From an uncultured Phascolarctobacterium sp. (lineage in GTDB: Bacteria; Bacillota; Negativicutes; Acidaminococcales; Acidaminococcaceae), in the NCBI GenBank assembly GCA_900545535.1, contig UQZN01000010.1, positions 36,402 through 100,401 on the forward strand: DNA of 64,000 bases, read 5' to 3'. Shown here piece after piece: positions 16,039-24,765 of the stretch. Each line of letters begins with the position of its first letter. Positions within the stretch are counted from its first letter, which is position 1. Position numbers and translations under genes: made by a program. A model generated the notes under the pieces. The model was not told the origin of the DNA. It saw only the letters and a program-made list of their open reading frames with translations, and did no database searches.

Positions 16039-16971
16039 ATGGAATTGGAAAGCTATAGAAATTTTTTGGCTATTATTGAAGCGGGAAGCTTTACCGGAGC
16101 AGCAGAATGTGTACACGTTGCACAGCCTGCACTTAGCAAACAGTTAAAGACATTGGAAAATTTTTTTGGGGCCAAGCTTATTCTTACGACTCGTGGCAGC
16201 CGCCAGCTTATTTTGACGGAAGCAGGACGGATCCTTTATCAAAAAGCTAAATATATCTGCTCTTTGGAAGATCTGGCGCGCAATGAAATAGATAATATTA
16301 TAGGCGGCGCCGTTGGTACGCTGCGTATCAGCGCTGCTAATTCCAGATCTGCCCTGTTTATCAGCACATCATTAAAAGATTTCTGTCAATTATATCCAAA
16401 GGTGACTTACGAAATCTATGAAGGCGGTATTGCCGAGCAGGCGCAGCAGCTTTTAAATGGTATTACTGAACTTGGGATTTTAAGTGTTCCCATTACTCAT
16501 GAGGACAGTTTTGAAGTGCTTTTCCAACGTCGTGAAGAATTATCGGCTGTTTTCCACAAAGAAGCCGTATGGCTTGATCATTCTAAAGCTGATATTACTC
16601 TGAAAGAACTGGCAGAAATGCCGCTGAGTGTTTCTGCCGGTTGCTGTGACCTGCTGAAAAAATGCTGTGCTGAAGCTTCTCTCTCTCCGCAAATACTAAG
16701 TATCAACACCACTCGCAACACCACTTTACAGTGGGCTTACGAAAGAACCGCTGTTGCTGTAGTGCCTATCGAACCCGGAGAGTTTTTGGGACCTGATCTG
16801 GTAACAAAAAAAATATCTGATACCAACATTGATCTTTTTAAAACCATTGTCAAGGTTAAAGACCGTCCGTTATCGGTTATTGCTCAAAAGTTTTTAAAAT
16901 TTTATTCTCAAAAACGCAACTCTCAGCAGGTATGTGATTTGCAGAAGCTGCTTGGTAATCTACATTCATAA
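16039..16971 (+). CDS. LysR-family transcriptional regulator under a cobalamin-like switch
   Basis: 310 residues: N-terminal LysR HTH (about residues 1-60, FLAIIEAGSFTGAAECVHVAQPALSKQLKTLENFFGAKL) and a C-terminal periplasmic-binding-like effector domain (about 90-300, with the GTLRISAANS start). GGGAGG lies 7-8 nt before ATG. A LysR gene behind an RNA element of the cobalamin class is unusual. Its neighbours are the two small VFPH proteins and DASS carrier 1, all divergent, so it may link cobalamin supply to dicarboxylate uptake, since succinate-to-propionate conversion needs B12-dependent methylmalonyl-CoA mutase. That link is inference. Confidence 0.9.
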   Translation: MELESYRNFLAIIEAGSFTGAAECVHVAQPALSKQLKTLENFFGAKLILTTRGSRQLILTEAGRILYQKAKYICSLEDLARNEIDNIIGGAVGTLRISAANSRSALFISTSLKDFCQLYPKVTYEIYEGGIAEQAQQLLNGITELGILSVPITHEDSFEVLFQRREELSAVFHKEAVWLDHSKADITLKELAEMPLSVSAGCCDLLKKCCAEASLSPQILSINTTRNTTLQWAYERTAVAVVPIEPGEFLGPDLVTKKISDTNIDLFKTIVKVKDRPLSVIAQKFLKFYSQKRNSQQVCDLQKLLGNLHS

Positions 16972-16976
16972 CAAAA

Positions 16977-17003
16977 AAACAGACCGTATAAACGGTCTGT
17001 TTT
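16977..17003. terminator. Bidirectional terminator between lysR and alkA
   Basis: AACAGACCGT-ataa-ACGGTCTGTT with T-runs on both sides. Confidence 0.88.
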
Positions 17004-17642
17004 TTATTTTGCTTTTTTATTTTGTTCCTTAAATGCGGCTTCCTGCCACAAATACCAGACGCCTAAAGAACGCCAGGGTCGCCATGTTTCTGTAAGCGTG
17101 CTTATTTGCCCGCGTTTTGGAATATCACTTAATCCCTTAAGTTCTTTCAATTCTTTCTTAAAGATAAAATCTGCTGATGGCACTACGTCTGTACGGCATA
17201 AGGCAAGTAACAGAAACATTTCAATAGTCCACTGCCCCAAACCGCGAATCTGGACAAGCTGTTTGGTGATTTCAGCATCAGTCATTTCAGAAAATTTTTC
17301 TATAGTTACCTTTCCTGCGACAACTGCCTCAGCAAAGCTTTTCAGGTACTCGGCTTTTTGTTTTACCAGTCCCTGTTCGCATAAGTCTTCAATAGAAACA
17401 TCCAATACGGCCTGCGCTTGCAGCGGCGTGCCCAAAAACTTTCCTAATTTTTCCAGTAATTGCATACTTACATCCGGCGGCAGCTGCTGCGAAACGATAC
17501 CTGTGACCAAGGTCCCGAAATATTTCTCCTGCGGCTCCGGCTTCAATACACATACAGGAAACCTATCGATCAACGGGATCAGCTCAGGCGCATGTTCACG
17601 CAGATATTTGGCTCCTTCAGCCCAATCTGGGGTTTTGAGCAT
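17004..17642 (-). CDS. DNA-3-methyladenine glycosylase, AlkA/HhH-GPD type
   Basis: 212 residues of the helix-hairpin-helix-GPD superfamily, which cuts alkylated bases from DNA in base-excision repair. Visible features: FGTLVTGIVSQQLP (about residues 42-55), the HhH motif QIRGLGQWTIEMFLLLALCRTDVVPSADF (131-159) with Asp158 at the catalytic position, and the C-terminal TWRPWRSLGVWYLWQ typical of AlkA. It lacks the N-terminal domain of E. coli AlkA, as the short bacterial forms do. Monocistronic and convergent with lysR. Confidence 0.88.
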   Translation of the reverse strand: MLKTPDWAEGAKYLREHAPELIPLIDRFPVCVLKPEPQEKYFGTLVTGIVSQQLPPDVSMQLLEKLGKFLGTPLQAQAVLDVSIEDLCEQGLVKQKAEYLKSFAEAVVAGKVTIEKFSEMTDAEITKQLVQIRGLGQWTIEMFLLLALCRTDVVPSADFIFKKELKELKGLSDIPKRGQISTLTETWRPWRSLGVWYLWQEAAFKEQNKKAK

Positions 17643-17775
17643 GATACATCCTCCTTATTACTTTTGATTATTATTCAGCGAAACAGTACTATCGCTGATG
17701 TTACTTATGATTATACGCTAAAACGGTTATTTTGCAAAGCCGCTAAAAGTAATTTAGTAAATTTGCAGAAAAGCC

Positions 17776-17804
17776 TTGCATCATTCATGGTTTTATGGTA
17801 TTAT
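17776..17804 (+). promoter_or_regulatory. Promoter of the tRNA-Asp-Gly-Trp operon
   Basis: TTGCAT (17776-17781), 17-nt spacer, TATTAT (17799-17804), 26 nt before the first tRNA. Confidence 0.75.
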
Positions 17805-17830
17805 TTATATCTGTCAGGACTACTGACAAA

Positions 17831-17908
17831 TGGCCCGGTGGTTCAGTTGGTTAGAATGCCGCCCTGTCACGGCGGAGGTCGTGGGTTCGAGTCCCATCCG
17901 GGTCGCCA
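17831..17908 (+). tRNA. tRNA-Asp (GTC)
   Basis: Cloverleaf with acceptor GGCCCGG/CCGGGTC, anticodon loop CTGTCAC (anticodon GTC), T-loop GGTTCGAGTCC and an encoded CCA end. Confidence 0.97.
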
Positions 17909-17911
17909 TTT

Positions 17912-17986
<75 letters not shown>

Positions 17987-17990
17987 TTTT

Positions 17991-18066
17991 AGGGGTATAG
18001 CTCAACTGGTAGAGTAGCGGTCTCCAAAACCGTTGGTTGTGGGTTCGATTCCTACTGCCCCTGCCA
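17991..18066 (+). tRNA. tRNA-Trp (CCA)
   Basis: Acceptor AGGGGTA/TGCCCCT, anticodon loop CTCCAAA (anticodon CCA), T-loop GTTCGATTC, encoded CCA. Confidence 0.97.
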
Positions 18067-18075
18067 CGCAAACGT

Positions 18076-18108
18076 AAGCTGCAGACTATGTCTGCAGCTT
18101 TTTTATTT
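18076..18108 (+). terminator. Terminator of the tRNA operon
   Basis: AAGCTGCAGAC-tat-GTCTGCAGCTT then TTTTATTTTTATT, ten bases after tRNA-Trp. Confidence 0.9.
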
Positions 18109-18130
18109 TTATTCATATATGAGGTAACAC

Positions 18131-18168
18131 AAAAGGCAGCCGGTAATTTGACCTGGCTGCCTTTTATT
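18131..18168. terminator. Terminator after the 79-residue gene
   Basis: AAAAGGCAGCC and GGCTGCCTTTT flank a loop of about 15 nt, abutting the stop codon of the small gene; short T-runs on both sides. Confidence 0.6.
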
Positions 18169-18408
18169 TTATCCTTCCAAAAAAGGACTGTCCTTACTTT
18201 GATAATCTATTTTATATTTCTCCGGGTCGCCTTTAATAACGGCGACTAAAGCCTTCCCTTCACTGCCATGCTCACCTGCCTGCGCTTTTACTTCGTTTTG
18301 CAGGTCAAGCATCCACGGCACTAAAGGCGGCATCCATCTCAGCAAACAGGCTGCCAGTTCCTCGATATTCTCTCCTTCTAAAATATGATCTCTGATCACG
18401 ACATGCAT
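18169..18408 (-). CDS. Small conserved-looking protein, function unknown
   Basis: 79 residues starting MHVVIRDHILEGENIEELAACLLRWMPPLVPWMLDLQNEVKAQAGEHGSEGKALVAVIKGDP. ATG at 18408 is chosen with AAAGGGG upstream; the longer frame lacks a better site. No signal peptide; one amphipathic central stretch rich in Trp, Pro and Leu. Between the tRNA operon and pyrE, separated from both by terminators. I do not recognise it. Confidence 0.6.
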   Translation of the reverse strand: MHVVIRDHILEGENIEELAACLLRWMPPLVPWMLDLQNEVKAQAGEHGSEGKALVAVIKGDPEKYKIDYQSKDSPFLEG

Positions 18409-18449
18409 TTTCCCACCCCTTTCACACAATCTTTATTATAACAAAAATC

Positions 18450-18489
18450 ACATAAAAAGAAAGACCGATCGCCTGATCAGCAATCGGCC
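18450..18489 (-). terminator. Terminator of the pyr operon
   Basis: On the minus strand GGCCGATTGC-tgatcag-GCGATCGGTC (18489-18463) then TTTCTTTTTATG, 28 nt past the pyrE stop. Confidence 0.82.
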
Positions 18490-18516
18490 CTGATAATCAA
18501 TCCGTCAACGCTTCTG

Positions 18517-19092
18517 TTATTTACCGGTACGCCCGCGTTTAGTGAAAGGCTTACCTTCTTTGCAAAGAGGACATTCCTCTTCTTTGAACGTCGGTACGTC
18601 AAGATGCAGCAAAGCTTCAGTACGAATACCGAAATCCACCTTGCCGCCGCTGCGGTCGACCAGAAGGCCGATGCCTACCGGTACCCCGCCGTGTTCCTTA
18701 ACAACGTCCAATACTTCCATTACACTGCCGCCTGTCGTAACAATATCTTCGACGATCAGCACGCGCGTGCCTTTGGGAATCTCAAAACCGCGTTTCAAAG
18801 TCATTTTACCGTTTTCACGTTCAGTAAAAATAGCGCGGGTATCCAGTGCTTTACCTACTTCATGCGCCAGCAAAATGCCGCCTGTCATCGGTCCGATAAC
18901 CAGCTCTACATTGTCGGCAGCATAACGTTCTGCCAGTTCCTGACAAAGCTTTTCCGTATATTTAGGATGCTGCAGCACGTTGAATTTTTCTACATACATG
19001 GGGCTGTGCAGCCCGCTGGTCAGTAAAAAATGTCCGTGCAGTACGGCTTCGGTTTCTTCTAAAAGCTGCATTACTTCTTTTTCCTGCAACAT
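18517..19092 (-). CDS. pyrE: Orotate phosphoribosyltransferase
   Basis: 191 residues. Joins orotate to PRPP to give orotidine 5'-phosphate, step 5 of UMP synthesis. The PRPP-binding motif VLIVEDIVTTGGS is at 111-123 and HFLLTSGLHS at 21-30. The C-terminal tail EECPLCKEGKPFTKRG has the CxxC seen in many anaerobe PyrE proteins. Start ATG at 19092 with GAGGTG upstream, directly after pyrF; the longer frame is not needed. Last gene of the operon. Confidence 0.95.
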   Translation of the reverse strand: MLQEKEVMQLLEETEAVLHGHFLLTSGLHSPMYVEKFNVLQHPKYTEKLCQELAERYAADNVELVIGPMTGGILLAHEVGKALDTRAIFTERENGKMTLKRGFEIPKGTRVLIVEDIVTTGGSVMEVLDVVKEHGGVPVGIGLLVDRSGGKVDFGIRTEALLHLDVPTFKEEECPLCKEGKPFTKRGRTGK

Positions 19093-19093
19093 G

Positions 19094-19810
19094 TCAAACA
19101 CCTCTGATTTCTGCCGCGATACTTTGAGCCGCAGCAATTTTATCTTCCGCTTTCGTAATCGGCCGCCCCACTACGATATGGCTGGAACCATTTTTAAACG
19201 CACCGGCCGGAGTAGCAATACGGCTTTGATCGTCGATAGAAGCACCCGCCGGACGAACGCCCGGGGTAACGATCAAAAATTCCGGTCCGCAGGCTTTGCG
19301 GATCGCGGCAGCTTCCTGCGGCGAAGCAACAACGCCGTCCATGCCGGCTTCCTGAGCCAGTTTTGCCAAAGCAATGACCTGCTCGGCAATAGTATTTTTA
19401 TAGTTGAGATCGCCAAACTGTTCATCGTCCATACTGGTCAAAATAGTAACGGCGATGAGTTTGGGAGCCGGACGGCCAAGTTTTTCCGCAGCTTCATGCA
19501 CAGCTTTTACTGCCGCCTGCATCATTTTTTTGCCGCCTACGGCGTGCACGTTCATCATATCAGCACCCAAGCCTGTAAGCACTGCTAGAGCGCCGGCAAC
19601 AGTATTGGGGATATCCTGCAATTTCAAGTCAAGAAACACCTGCTTGTTGTGTCCCTTTAAAAAGCGGATCATTTCGCTTCCTGCTGCATAATAAAGCTCC
19701 ATCCCTACTTTGTAGTGGCTGACACTGTCACCAAGCTCTAAAACAAGGGCCTTAGCCTGCTCCATCGTGGGGAAATCCAAAGCTACGATCAAACGATCAT
19801 CGTGGTTCAT
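19094..19810 (-). CDS. pyrF: Orotidine 5'-phosphate decarboxylase
   Basis: 238 residues, the usual length for a bacterial type. Last step of UMP synthesis. The catalytic DxKxxD tetrad element is at D61, K63, D66 (FLDLKLQDIPNTV), with the phosphate-gripper TPGVRP near 187 and GRPI near the C terminus. Twelve nt after pyrD, with a GGGGGTG ribosome site. Confidence 0.97.
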   Translation of the reverse strand: MNHDDRLIVALDFPTMEQAKALVLELGDSVSHYKVGMELYYAAGSEMIRFLKGHNKQVFLDLKLQDIPNTVAGALAVLTGLGADMMNVHAVGGKKMMQAAVKAVHEAAEKLGRPAPKLIAVTILTSMDDEQFGDLNYKNTIAEQVIALAKLAQEAGMDGVVASPQEAAAIRKACGPEFLIVTPGVRPAGASIDDQSRIATPAGAFKNGSSHIVVGRPITKAEDKIAAAQSIAAEIRGV

Positions 19811-19821
19811 CCTGCACCCCC

Positions 19822-20784
19822 TTAACGTTTTACGGCGCGTTTCAAGTTGATCTTACCTTCCGGCAGCGCCAGGCCGATCATATCTTTAAGTTTTTTGATA
19901 CCATGTCTGTCCATGTATTCCAAAATTCCATGCGCAATAGTTTCTGCAATACAGGGATCAGTAAAATTGGCTGTACCGACAGCGACGGCACTGGCACCAG
20001 CCAGGAAAAATTCTATCGCATCTTCCGCCGTCATAATGCCGCCCATGCCGATGATTGGCACACGCACGTTCTGCGCCACCTGATAGCACATCCGCACTGC
20101 GACAGGACGTACTGCCGGGCCGCTGAGACCGCCGATAACATTGCCCAAGACAGGTTTCTGCCTGTCAATATCGATCTTCATCCCTATCAGGGTATTGATC
20201 AGGGAAATGGCATCAGTTCCAGCCGCTTCGACAGCCTGCGCCATAGCCACGATATCGGTAACATTTGGCGAAAGCTTGGTGATCACCATTTTGGAAGTGT
20301 TGCCTTTTACCGCTTGCACGACTTCGGCAGCACTGTCGGGACAGGTACCGAAAACAAGGCCGCCTTCTTTGACGTTAGGGCAGGAAATATTGATTTCCAA
20401 AGCGTCAACGCCGTCTACGTCCAGTTTTTTGGCAACTTTGCCGTAATCCTCATAGGAGTGGGCATAAATATTCACGATCACCGGTACGTCATACTGGCGC
20501 AGCTGCGGTAAGGTCGTTTCCAGAAAATAATCAACGCCGGGATTTTCGAGCCCGATACTGTTGAGCATTCCCGAAGGAGTTTCGACAGCACGCTGACCTT
20601 TATTACCGGGCTGTGGTTCCAGAGAGGTACCCTTGACCGTGACGGCGCCCACTTTTTCCAGATCAAGAAAATCAGTAAATTCAAGGCCGAAACCAAAAGT
20701 ACCGGAAGCAGTCGTGATCGGCGTTTTCATTTTTAAACCAGCGATATTAGTCGCCAAACGGCCGTCATACAATGCTTTTACCAT
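19822..20784 (-). CDS. pyrD: Dihydroorotate dehydrogenase B, catalytic subunit
   Basis: 320 residues, FMN enzyme of class 1B, oxidising dihydroorotate with NAD+ through PyrK. Catalytic Cys135 lies in NISCPN, the substrate loop NSIGLENPG at about 75-83, the FMN phosphate site GMGGI..AEDAIEFFLAGASAVAVGT near 250-275. ATG at 20784 has GAGGAGG 8 nt upstream; a 44-codon upstream extension has no homology and overlaps pyrK. The start overlaps the pyrK end by 7 nt. Confidence 0.96.
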   Translation of the reverse strand: MVKALYDGRLATNIAGLKMKTPITTASGTFGFGLEFTDFLDLEKVGAVTVKGTSLEPQPGNKGQRAVETPSGMLNSIGLENPGVDYFLETTLPQLRQYDVPVIVNIYAHSYEDYGKVAKKLDVDGVDALEINISCPNVKEGGLVFGTCPDSAAEVVQAVKGNTSKMVITKLSPNVTDIVAMAQAVEAAGTDAISLINTLIGMKIDIDRQKPVLGNVIGGLSGPAVRPVAVRMCYQVAQNVRVPIIGMGGIMTAEDAIEFFLAGASAVAVGTANFTDPCIAETIAHGILEYMDRHGIKKLKDMIGLALPEGKINLKRAVKR

Positions 20785-21551
20785 TCGCCCACCTCCTCGG
20801 CCCAAAATACCGGGCCGTCGGTACAAACCTTGAGCCGCTTGCCAATACCGCTGCACGAGCAGGACAGGCAGGCCCCCAGGCCGCAGGCCATATATTTTTC
20901 CAGTGATACCTGGCATTTGATCTTTTTAGCGGCAGCCACTTCAGCCACAGCTTTCATCATGGGTACAGGGCCGCAGACATAGATGCAGTCATATTTGCCG
21001 CTGTCTAAAAGCTGCGGCAGCAGCGCAATGACTGTCCCTTTAGTACCGCAGCTGCCATCATCCGTTGTAATATGGATATTCTGGCAGATGTCTTCATATA
21101 GCTCCGTCCAGAACAGTTCTTCTTCACAGCGTCCGCCGATCAAGATTTCTATGGGCTTTTGCTGCGCGCAGAAGCCTTCTGCCAAATACAGCAGCGGCGC
21201 CAGTCCCAGACCGCCGCCAACCAGCAGCGGGCGTTCAGCCTCCATGGCAAAGCCATGCCCCAAGGGGCCTACGATACTCAGCTTGTCACCGCTGCATACT
21301 TCGGCCAGAATATGCGTAGCTTCACCAATAATGCGGTAAATCATCGTAAAAGTGCCGTTGTCAGCATTTACTCCGGCCACACCAAAAGGACGGCGCAGCA
21401 GCGGCGCAGTATTTTTGCAGACCTGCACGTTCACAAATTGCCCCGGGACCGCCGTTTGGGCGATCGCAGGAGCATAAACTTCTATCAATTTCGTAGTAGC
21501 GTTCAAAACACGCTGACCAATAACAGTGGCGTTCGTAATAGTTTTTGGCAC
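20778..21551 (-). CDS. pyrK: Dihydroorotate dehydrogenase B, electron-transfer subunit
   Basis: 257 residues. Carries FAD and a [2Fe-2S] cluster and passes electrons from PyrD to NAD+. FAD-binding RRPFGVAG near 53, NAD site LLVGGGLGLAPLLYLAE near 115, and four cluster cysteines in CGLGACLSCSC...KVCTDGPVF near the C terminus. Followed by pyrD with overlap and preceded by carB by 4 nt. Confidence 0.96.
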   Translation of the reverse strand: MPKTITNATVIGQRVLNATTKLIEVYAPAIAQTAVPGQFVNVQVCKNTAPLLRRPFGVAGVNADNGTFTMIYRIIGEATHILAEVCSGDKLSIVGPLGHGFAMEAERPLLVGGGLGLAPLLYLAEGFCAQQKPIEILIGGRCEEELFWTELYEDICQNIHITTDDGSCGTKGTVIALLPQLLDSGKYDCIYVCGPVPMMKAVAEVAAAKKIKCQVSLEKYMACGLGACLSCSCSGIGKRLKVCTDGPVFWAEEVGEW

Positions 21552-21555
21552 GGGC

Positions 21556-24500
21556 TTATCCCTCCCAGGCTAAATCCTGCAGCGCAACGATACTGACCAC
21601 GCGGCGACGGCGCATAGCCGACATAACATGCTGCAATTCGCGTGCTGTATCCATGGAAGTCAGGCAGGCAATAGCATGCTCGACTGTAGAACGTCTGATT
21701 TTAAAGCCGTCACGTTCGGCATCGCGACCGTGATTAGTAGTGTTGATAACCATGCTGATGCGGCCTTCTTTGATGTCGTCAAGGATATTGGGGCTGCCTT
21801 CGCTGACTTTGGTGGCTACAGTCACCTTAACGCCTTTTTCCTGCAGATATTCAGCCGTACCGCCGGTAGCCATGATCTCATAACCCAGGTCGGCAAACCC
21901 GGCTGCGATCTCTGCCGCTTCAGGTTTATCCATATCGGCAACAGTGATCAGGATCGCGCCTTCATGCGGCACATTGATGCCGGAAGCGATGCAGGCTTTA
22001 TACAAAGCGCGGGAATACTGATAGTCAACGCACATTACTTCGCCTGTCGATTTCATCTCAGGCCCTAAAGTAATATCGACGTTGCTCATCTTGTTGAAAG
22101 AGAACACCGGCGCTTTGACTGCATAATAATCAGGGAAGAAGCCCAGTCCCGGCTTGTAGCCCTGTTCACGCAGTGAATGGCCCATAGCGGCCTTCGTAGC
22201 CACGTTGATCATCGGGATATTCGTAACTTTACTGAGGAAAGGCACGGTACGGGAAGAACGAGGATTTACCTCGATAACATAAACCTCGTTATTGCGCACG
22301 ATATACTGGATATTGATCATGCCCTTTACTTCCAGGCCCAGAGCCATTTTATTTGTATACTCAATGATCGTTTTGATAACAGACTCGGACAGATTGCGCG
22401 GCGGATAGACGGCAATAGAGTCGCCTGAATGTACGCCGGCACGTTCGATATGCTCCATAATGCCGGGGATCAGAACTTCGGTACCATCGCAGATAGCGTC
22501 GACTTCGACCTCTGTACCCTGCAGGTAATGATCGACCAGGACAGGATGCTCGCGGGAAGCTTTAACAGCGCTGGACATATAGTGTTTCAGTTCTTCATCG
22601 TTATAAACGATTTCCATTGCCCGGCCGCCTAAAACATAAGACGGACGCACCATGACCGGATAGCCTACATCAGCGGCAGCTTTTAAAGCGCCTGGCGTAT
22701 CAAAAACGGTATGTCCTTTCGGGCGCGGGATGTTGCAGTCTGTCAGCAGCTGCTCAAAGCGTTCTCTGTCTTCCGCCCGATCGATACTGTCGACACTGGA
22801 GCCAAGTATTTTAACGCCGGCTTCAGCCAAAGGACCTGCCAGATTGATAGCTGTCTGGCCGCCGAACTGCACGATAACGCCTTCCGGCTGCTCTTTATCA
22901 AGGATATTCAAAACATCTTCTACTGTCAGCGGTTCAAAATACAGACGGTCAGAAGTATCAAAGTCGGTACTTACCGTTTCCGGGTTATTGTTGATGATGA
23001 TAGTTTCATAACCCAATTCTTTCAGCGCCCAGACGGAATGTACTGAACAATAGTCAAATTCTACGCCCTGCCCGATACGGATCGGGCCGCTGCCCAAAAC
23101 GGCAACCTTCTTTTTGTCGCTGACCCGTACTTCATCTTCCACAGCGTAGGTGGAATAGTAGTATGGAGTTTCCGCTTCAAACTCGGCGGCACAGGTATCA
23201 ACCATTTTATAGGTCGGGATAATGCCCCACTCTTTACGCATAGCGCGTACTTCCATCATCGGTTTGCCAATGTATTCGCCAATAACCACGTCAGCAAAGC
23301 CCATGCGTTTAGCTTTGCGCATGATCTCCTGCGTCATCGGCTCAGTTTTCAAAACAGTTTCCATCTTGACGATGTTCAGTATTTTCTGCAGGAACCATCT
23401 GTCGATCATGGTTATCGTATGGATCTCTTCCAGAGTAATACCACGGCGCAGCGCTTCGGCAAGTACAAAGATACGTTCGTCATCTATTTTGGAGATACGC
23501 GCACGGATCTCTTCGTCATTCAGGGCTTTCAACTCCGGCATTTCCAGATGAGTCAGGCCTATTTCCAGAGACCGGATCGCTTTGAGCATTGCGGCTTCCA
23601 GATTGCGTTCAATAGCCATAACCTCGCCTGTAGCCTTCATTTGGGTACCCAAAGTACGGTCGGCAGTAACAAATTTATCGAAAGGCCAGCGCGGGAATTT
23701 CAGTACGACATAGTCGATAGAAGGTTCAAAGCAGGCTGTTGTCTTTTTAGTTACAGCGTTCTGGATCTCATCCAGATTGTAGCCGATCGCGATCTTACTG
23801 GAAACCTTGGCGATCGGATAACCGGTCGCTTTGGAGGCCAGCGCCGAAGAACGGCTGACACGCGGATTCACTTCGATAACATAATAGCGTTCGGAATTAG
23901 GGTCCAGCGCCAGCTGTACGTTACAACCGCCGCGCACTCCCAGTTCGCGGACGATATCAATGGAAGCCTGACGCAGCAGCTGTACTTCACGATCGCTCAG
24001 AGTCTGTGCCGGAGCGACAACGATGGAATCGCCGGTATGTACGCCTACAGGATCAAGGTTTTCCATTGAGCAGACAGTGATGCAGTTATCGGCGGCATCA
24101 CGCAGAACTTCAAATTCGATCTCTTTCCAGCCTGCTACGCTGCGTTCGATCAACGCCTGACCGATCAGACTATATTTCAGGCCTTTATTAACGATTTCAT
24201 CCAGCTCATCTTCGCTTTCAGCGATACCGCCGCCGGTACCGCCCAAAGTATATGCCGGGCGGACGATCAGCGGGAAGCCGACCTTACGGGCAAATTCTTT
24301 GGCAGCCGCCATGGTCTCAACGATAGCGCTTTCCGGAATCGGCTGATTGATTTTTTCCATAGTTTCTTTAAACAGCTCACGGTCTTCCGCTCTCTTGATG
24401 CTGTAGATCTGAGTACCCAAAAGCTGCACATTATATTCGCGCAGGATACCTTTTTCTTCCAGATCGATAGCGAGGTTCAAACCGACCTGCCCGCCCAGAG

Positions 24501-24765
24501 TGGCCAGCAGGGAATCAGGACGCTCGCGTTTGATAACGCTTTCCAAAAATTCAACATTAACAGGCTCGATATAAACACGGTCGGCAATATGCACGTCCGT
24601 CATGATCGTAGCCGGGTTGCTGTTGACAAGTACTACTTCCAGTCCTTCTTCTTTCAAAGAACGGCAGGCCTGTGTACCGGCATAGTCAAACTCGGCAGCC
24701 TGGCCGATAATGATCGGGCCGGAACCGATAACAAGAACTTTTTTGATATTTTGCAGCTTCGGCAT
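21556..24765 (-). CDS. carB: Carbamoyl-phosphate synthase, large subunit
   Basis: 1069 residues, standard length. Makes carbamoyl phosphate from bicarbonate, two ATP and ammonia channelled from CarA. Two homologous ATP-grasp halves (about 1-400 and 550-935), each opening with a VLVIGSGPIIIGQ or VAVLGSGPIRIGQ nucleotide loop, and a C-terminal MGS-like allosteric domain (about 935-1069, AILITVADMDKPEAAEIAAGF). The start overlaps the carA stop as TGATG. Confidence 0.98.
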   Translation of the reverse strand: MPKLQNIKKVLVIGSGPIIIGQAAEFDYAGTQACRSLKEEGLEVVLVNSNPATIMTDVHIADRVYIEPVNVEFLESVIKRERPDSLLATLGGQVGLNLAIDLEEKGILREYNVQLLGTQIYSIKRAEDRELFKETMEKINQPIPESAIVETMAAAKEFARKVGFPLIVRPAYTLGGTGGGIAESEDELDEIVNKGLKYSLIGQALIERSVAGWKEIEFEVLRDAADNCITVCSMENLDPVGVHTGDSIVVAPAQTLSDREVQLLRQASIDIVRELGVRGGCNVQLALDPNSERYYVIEVNPRVSRSSALASKATGYPIAKVSSKIAIGYNLDEIQNAVTKKTTACFEPSIDYVVLKFPRWPFDKFVTADRTLGTQMKATGEVMAIERNLEAAMLKAIRSLEIGLTHLEMPELKALNDEEIRARISKIDDERIFVLAEALRRGITLEEIHTITMIDRWFLQKILNIVKMETVLKTEPMTQEIMRKAKRMGFADVVIGEYIGKPMMEVRAMRKEWGIIPTYKMVDTCAAEFEAETPYYYSTYAVEDEVRVSDKKKVAVLGSGPIRIGQGVEFDYCSVHSVWALKELGYETIIINNNPETVSTDFDTSDRLYFEPLTVEDVLNILDKEQPEGVIVQFGGQTAINLAGPLAEAGVKILGSSVDSIDRAEDRERFEQLLTDCNIPRPKGHTVFDTPGALKAAADVGYPVMVRPSYVLGGRAMEIVYNDEELKHYMSSAVKASREHPVLVDHYLQGTEVEVDAICDGTEVLIPGIMEHIERAGVHSGDSIAVYPPRNLSESVIKTIIEYTNKMALGLEVKGMINIQYIVRNNEVYVIEVNPRSSRTVPFLSKVTNIPMINVATKAAMGHSLREQGYKPGLGFFPDYYAVKAPVFSFNKMSNVDITLGPEMKSTGEVMCVDYQYSRALYKACIASGINVPHEGAILITVADMDKPEAAEIAAGFADLGYEIMATGGTAEYLQEKGVKVTVATKVSEGSPNILDDIKEGRISMVINTTNHGRDAERDGFKIRRSTVEHAIACLTSMDTARELQHVMSAMRRRRVVSIVALQDLAWEG

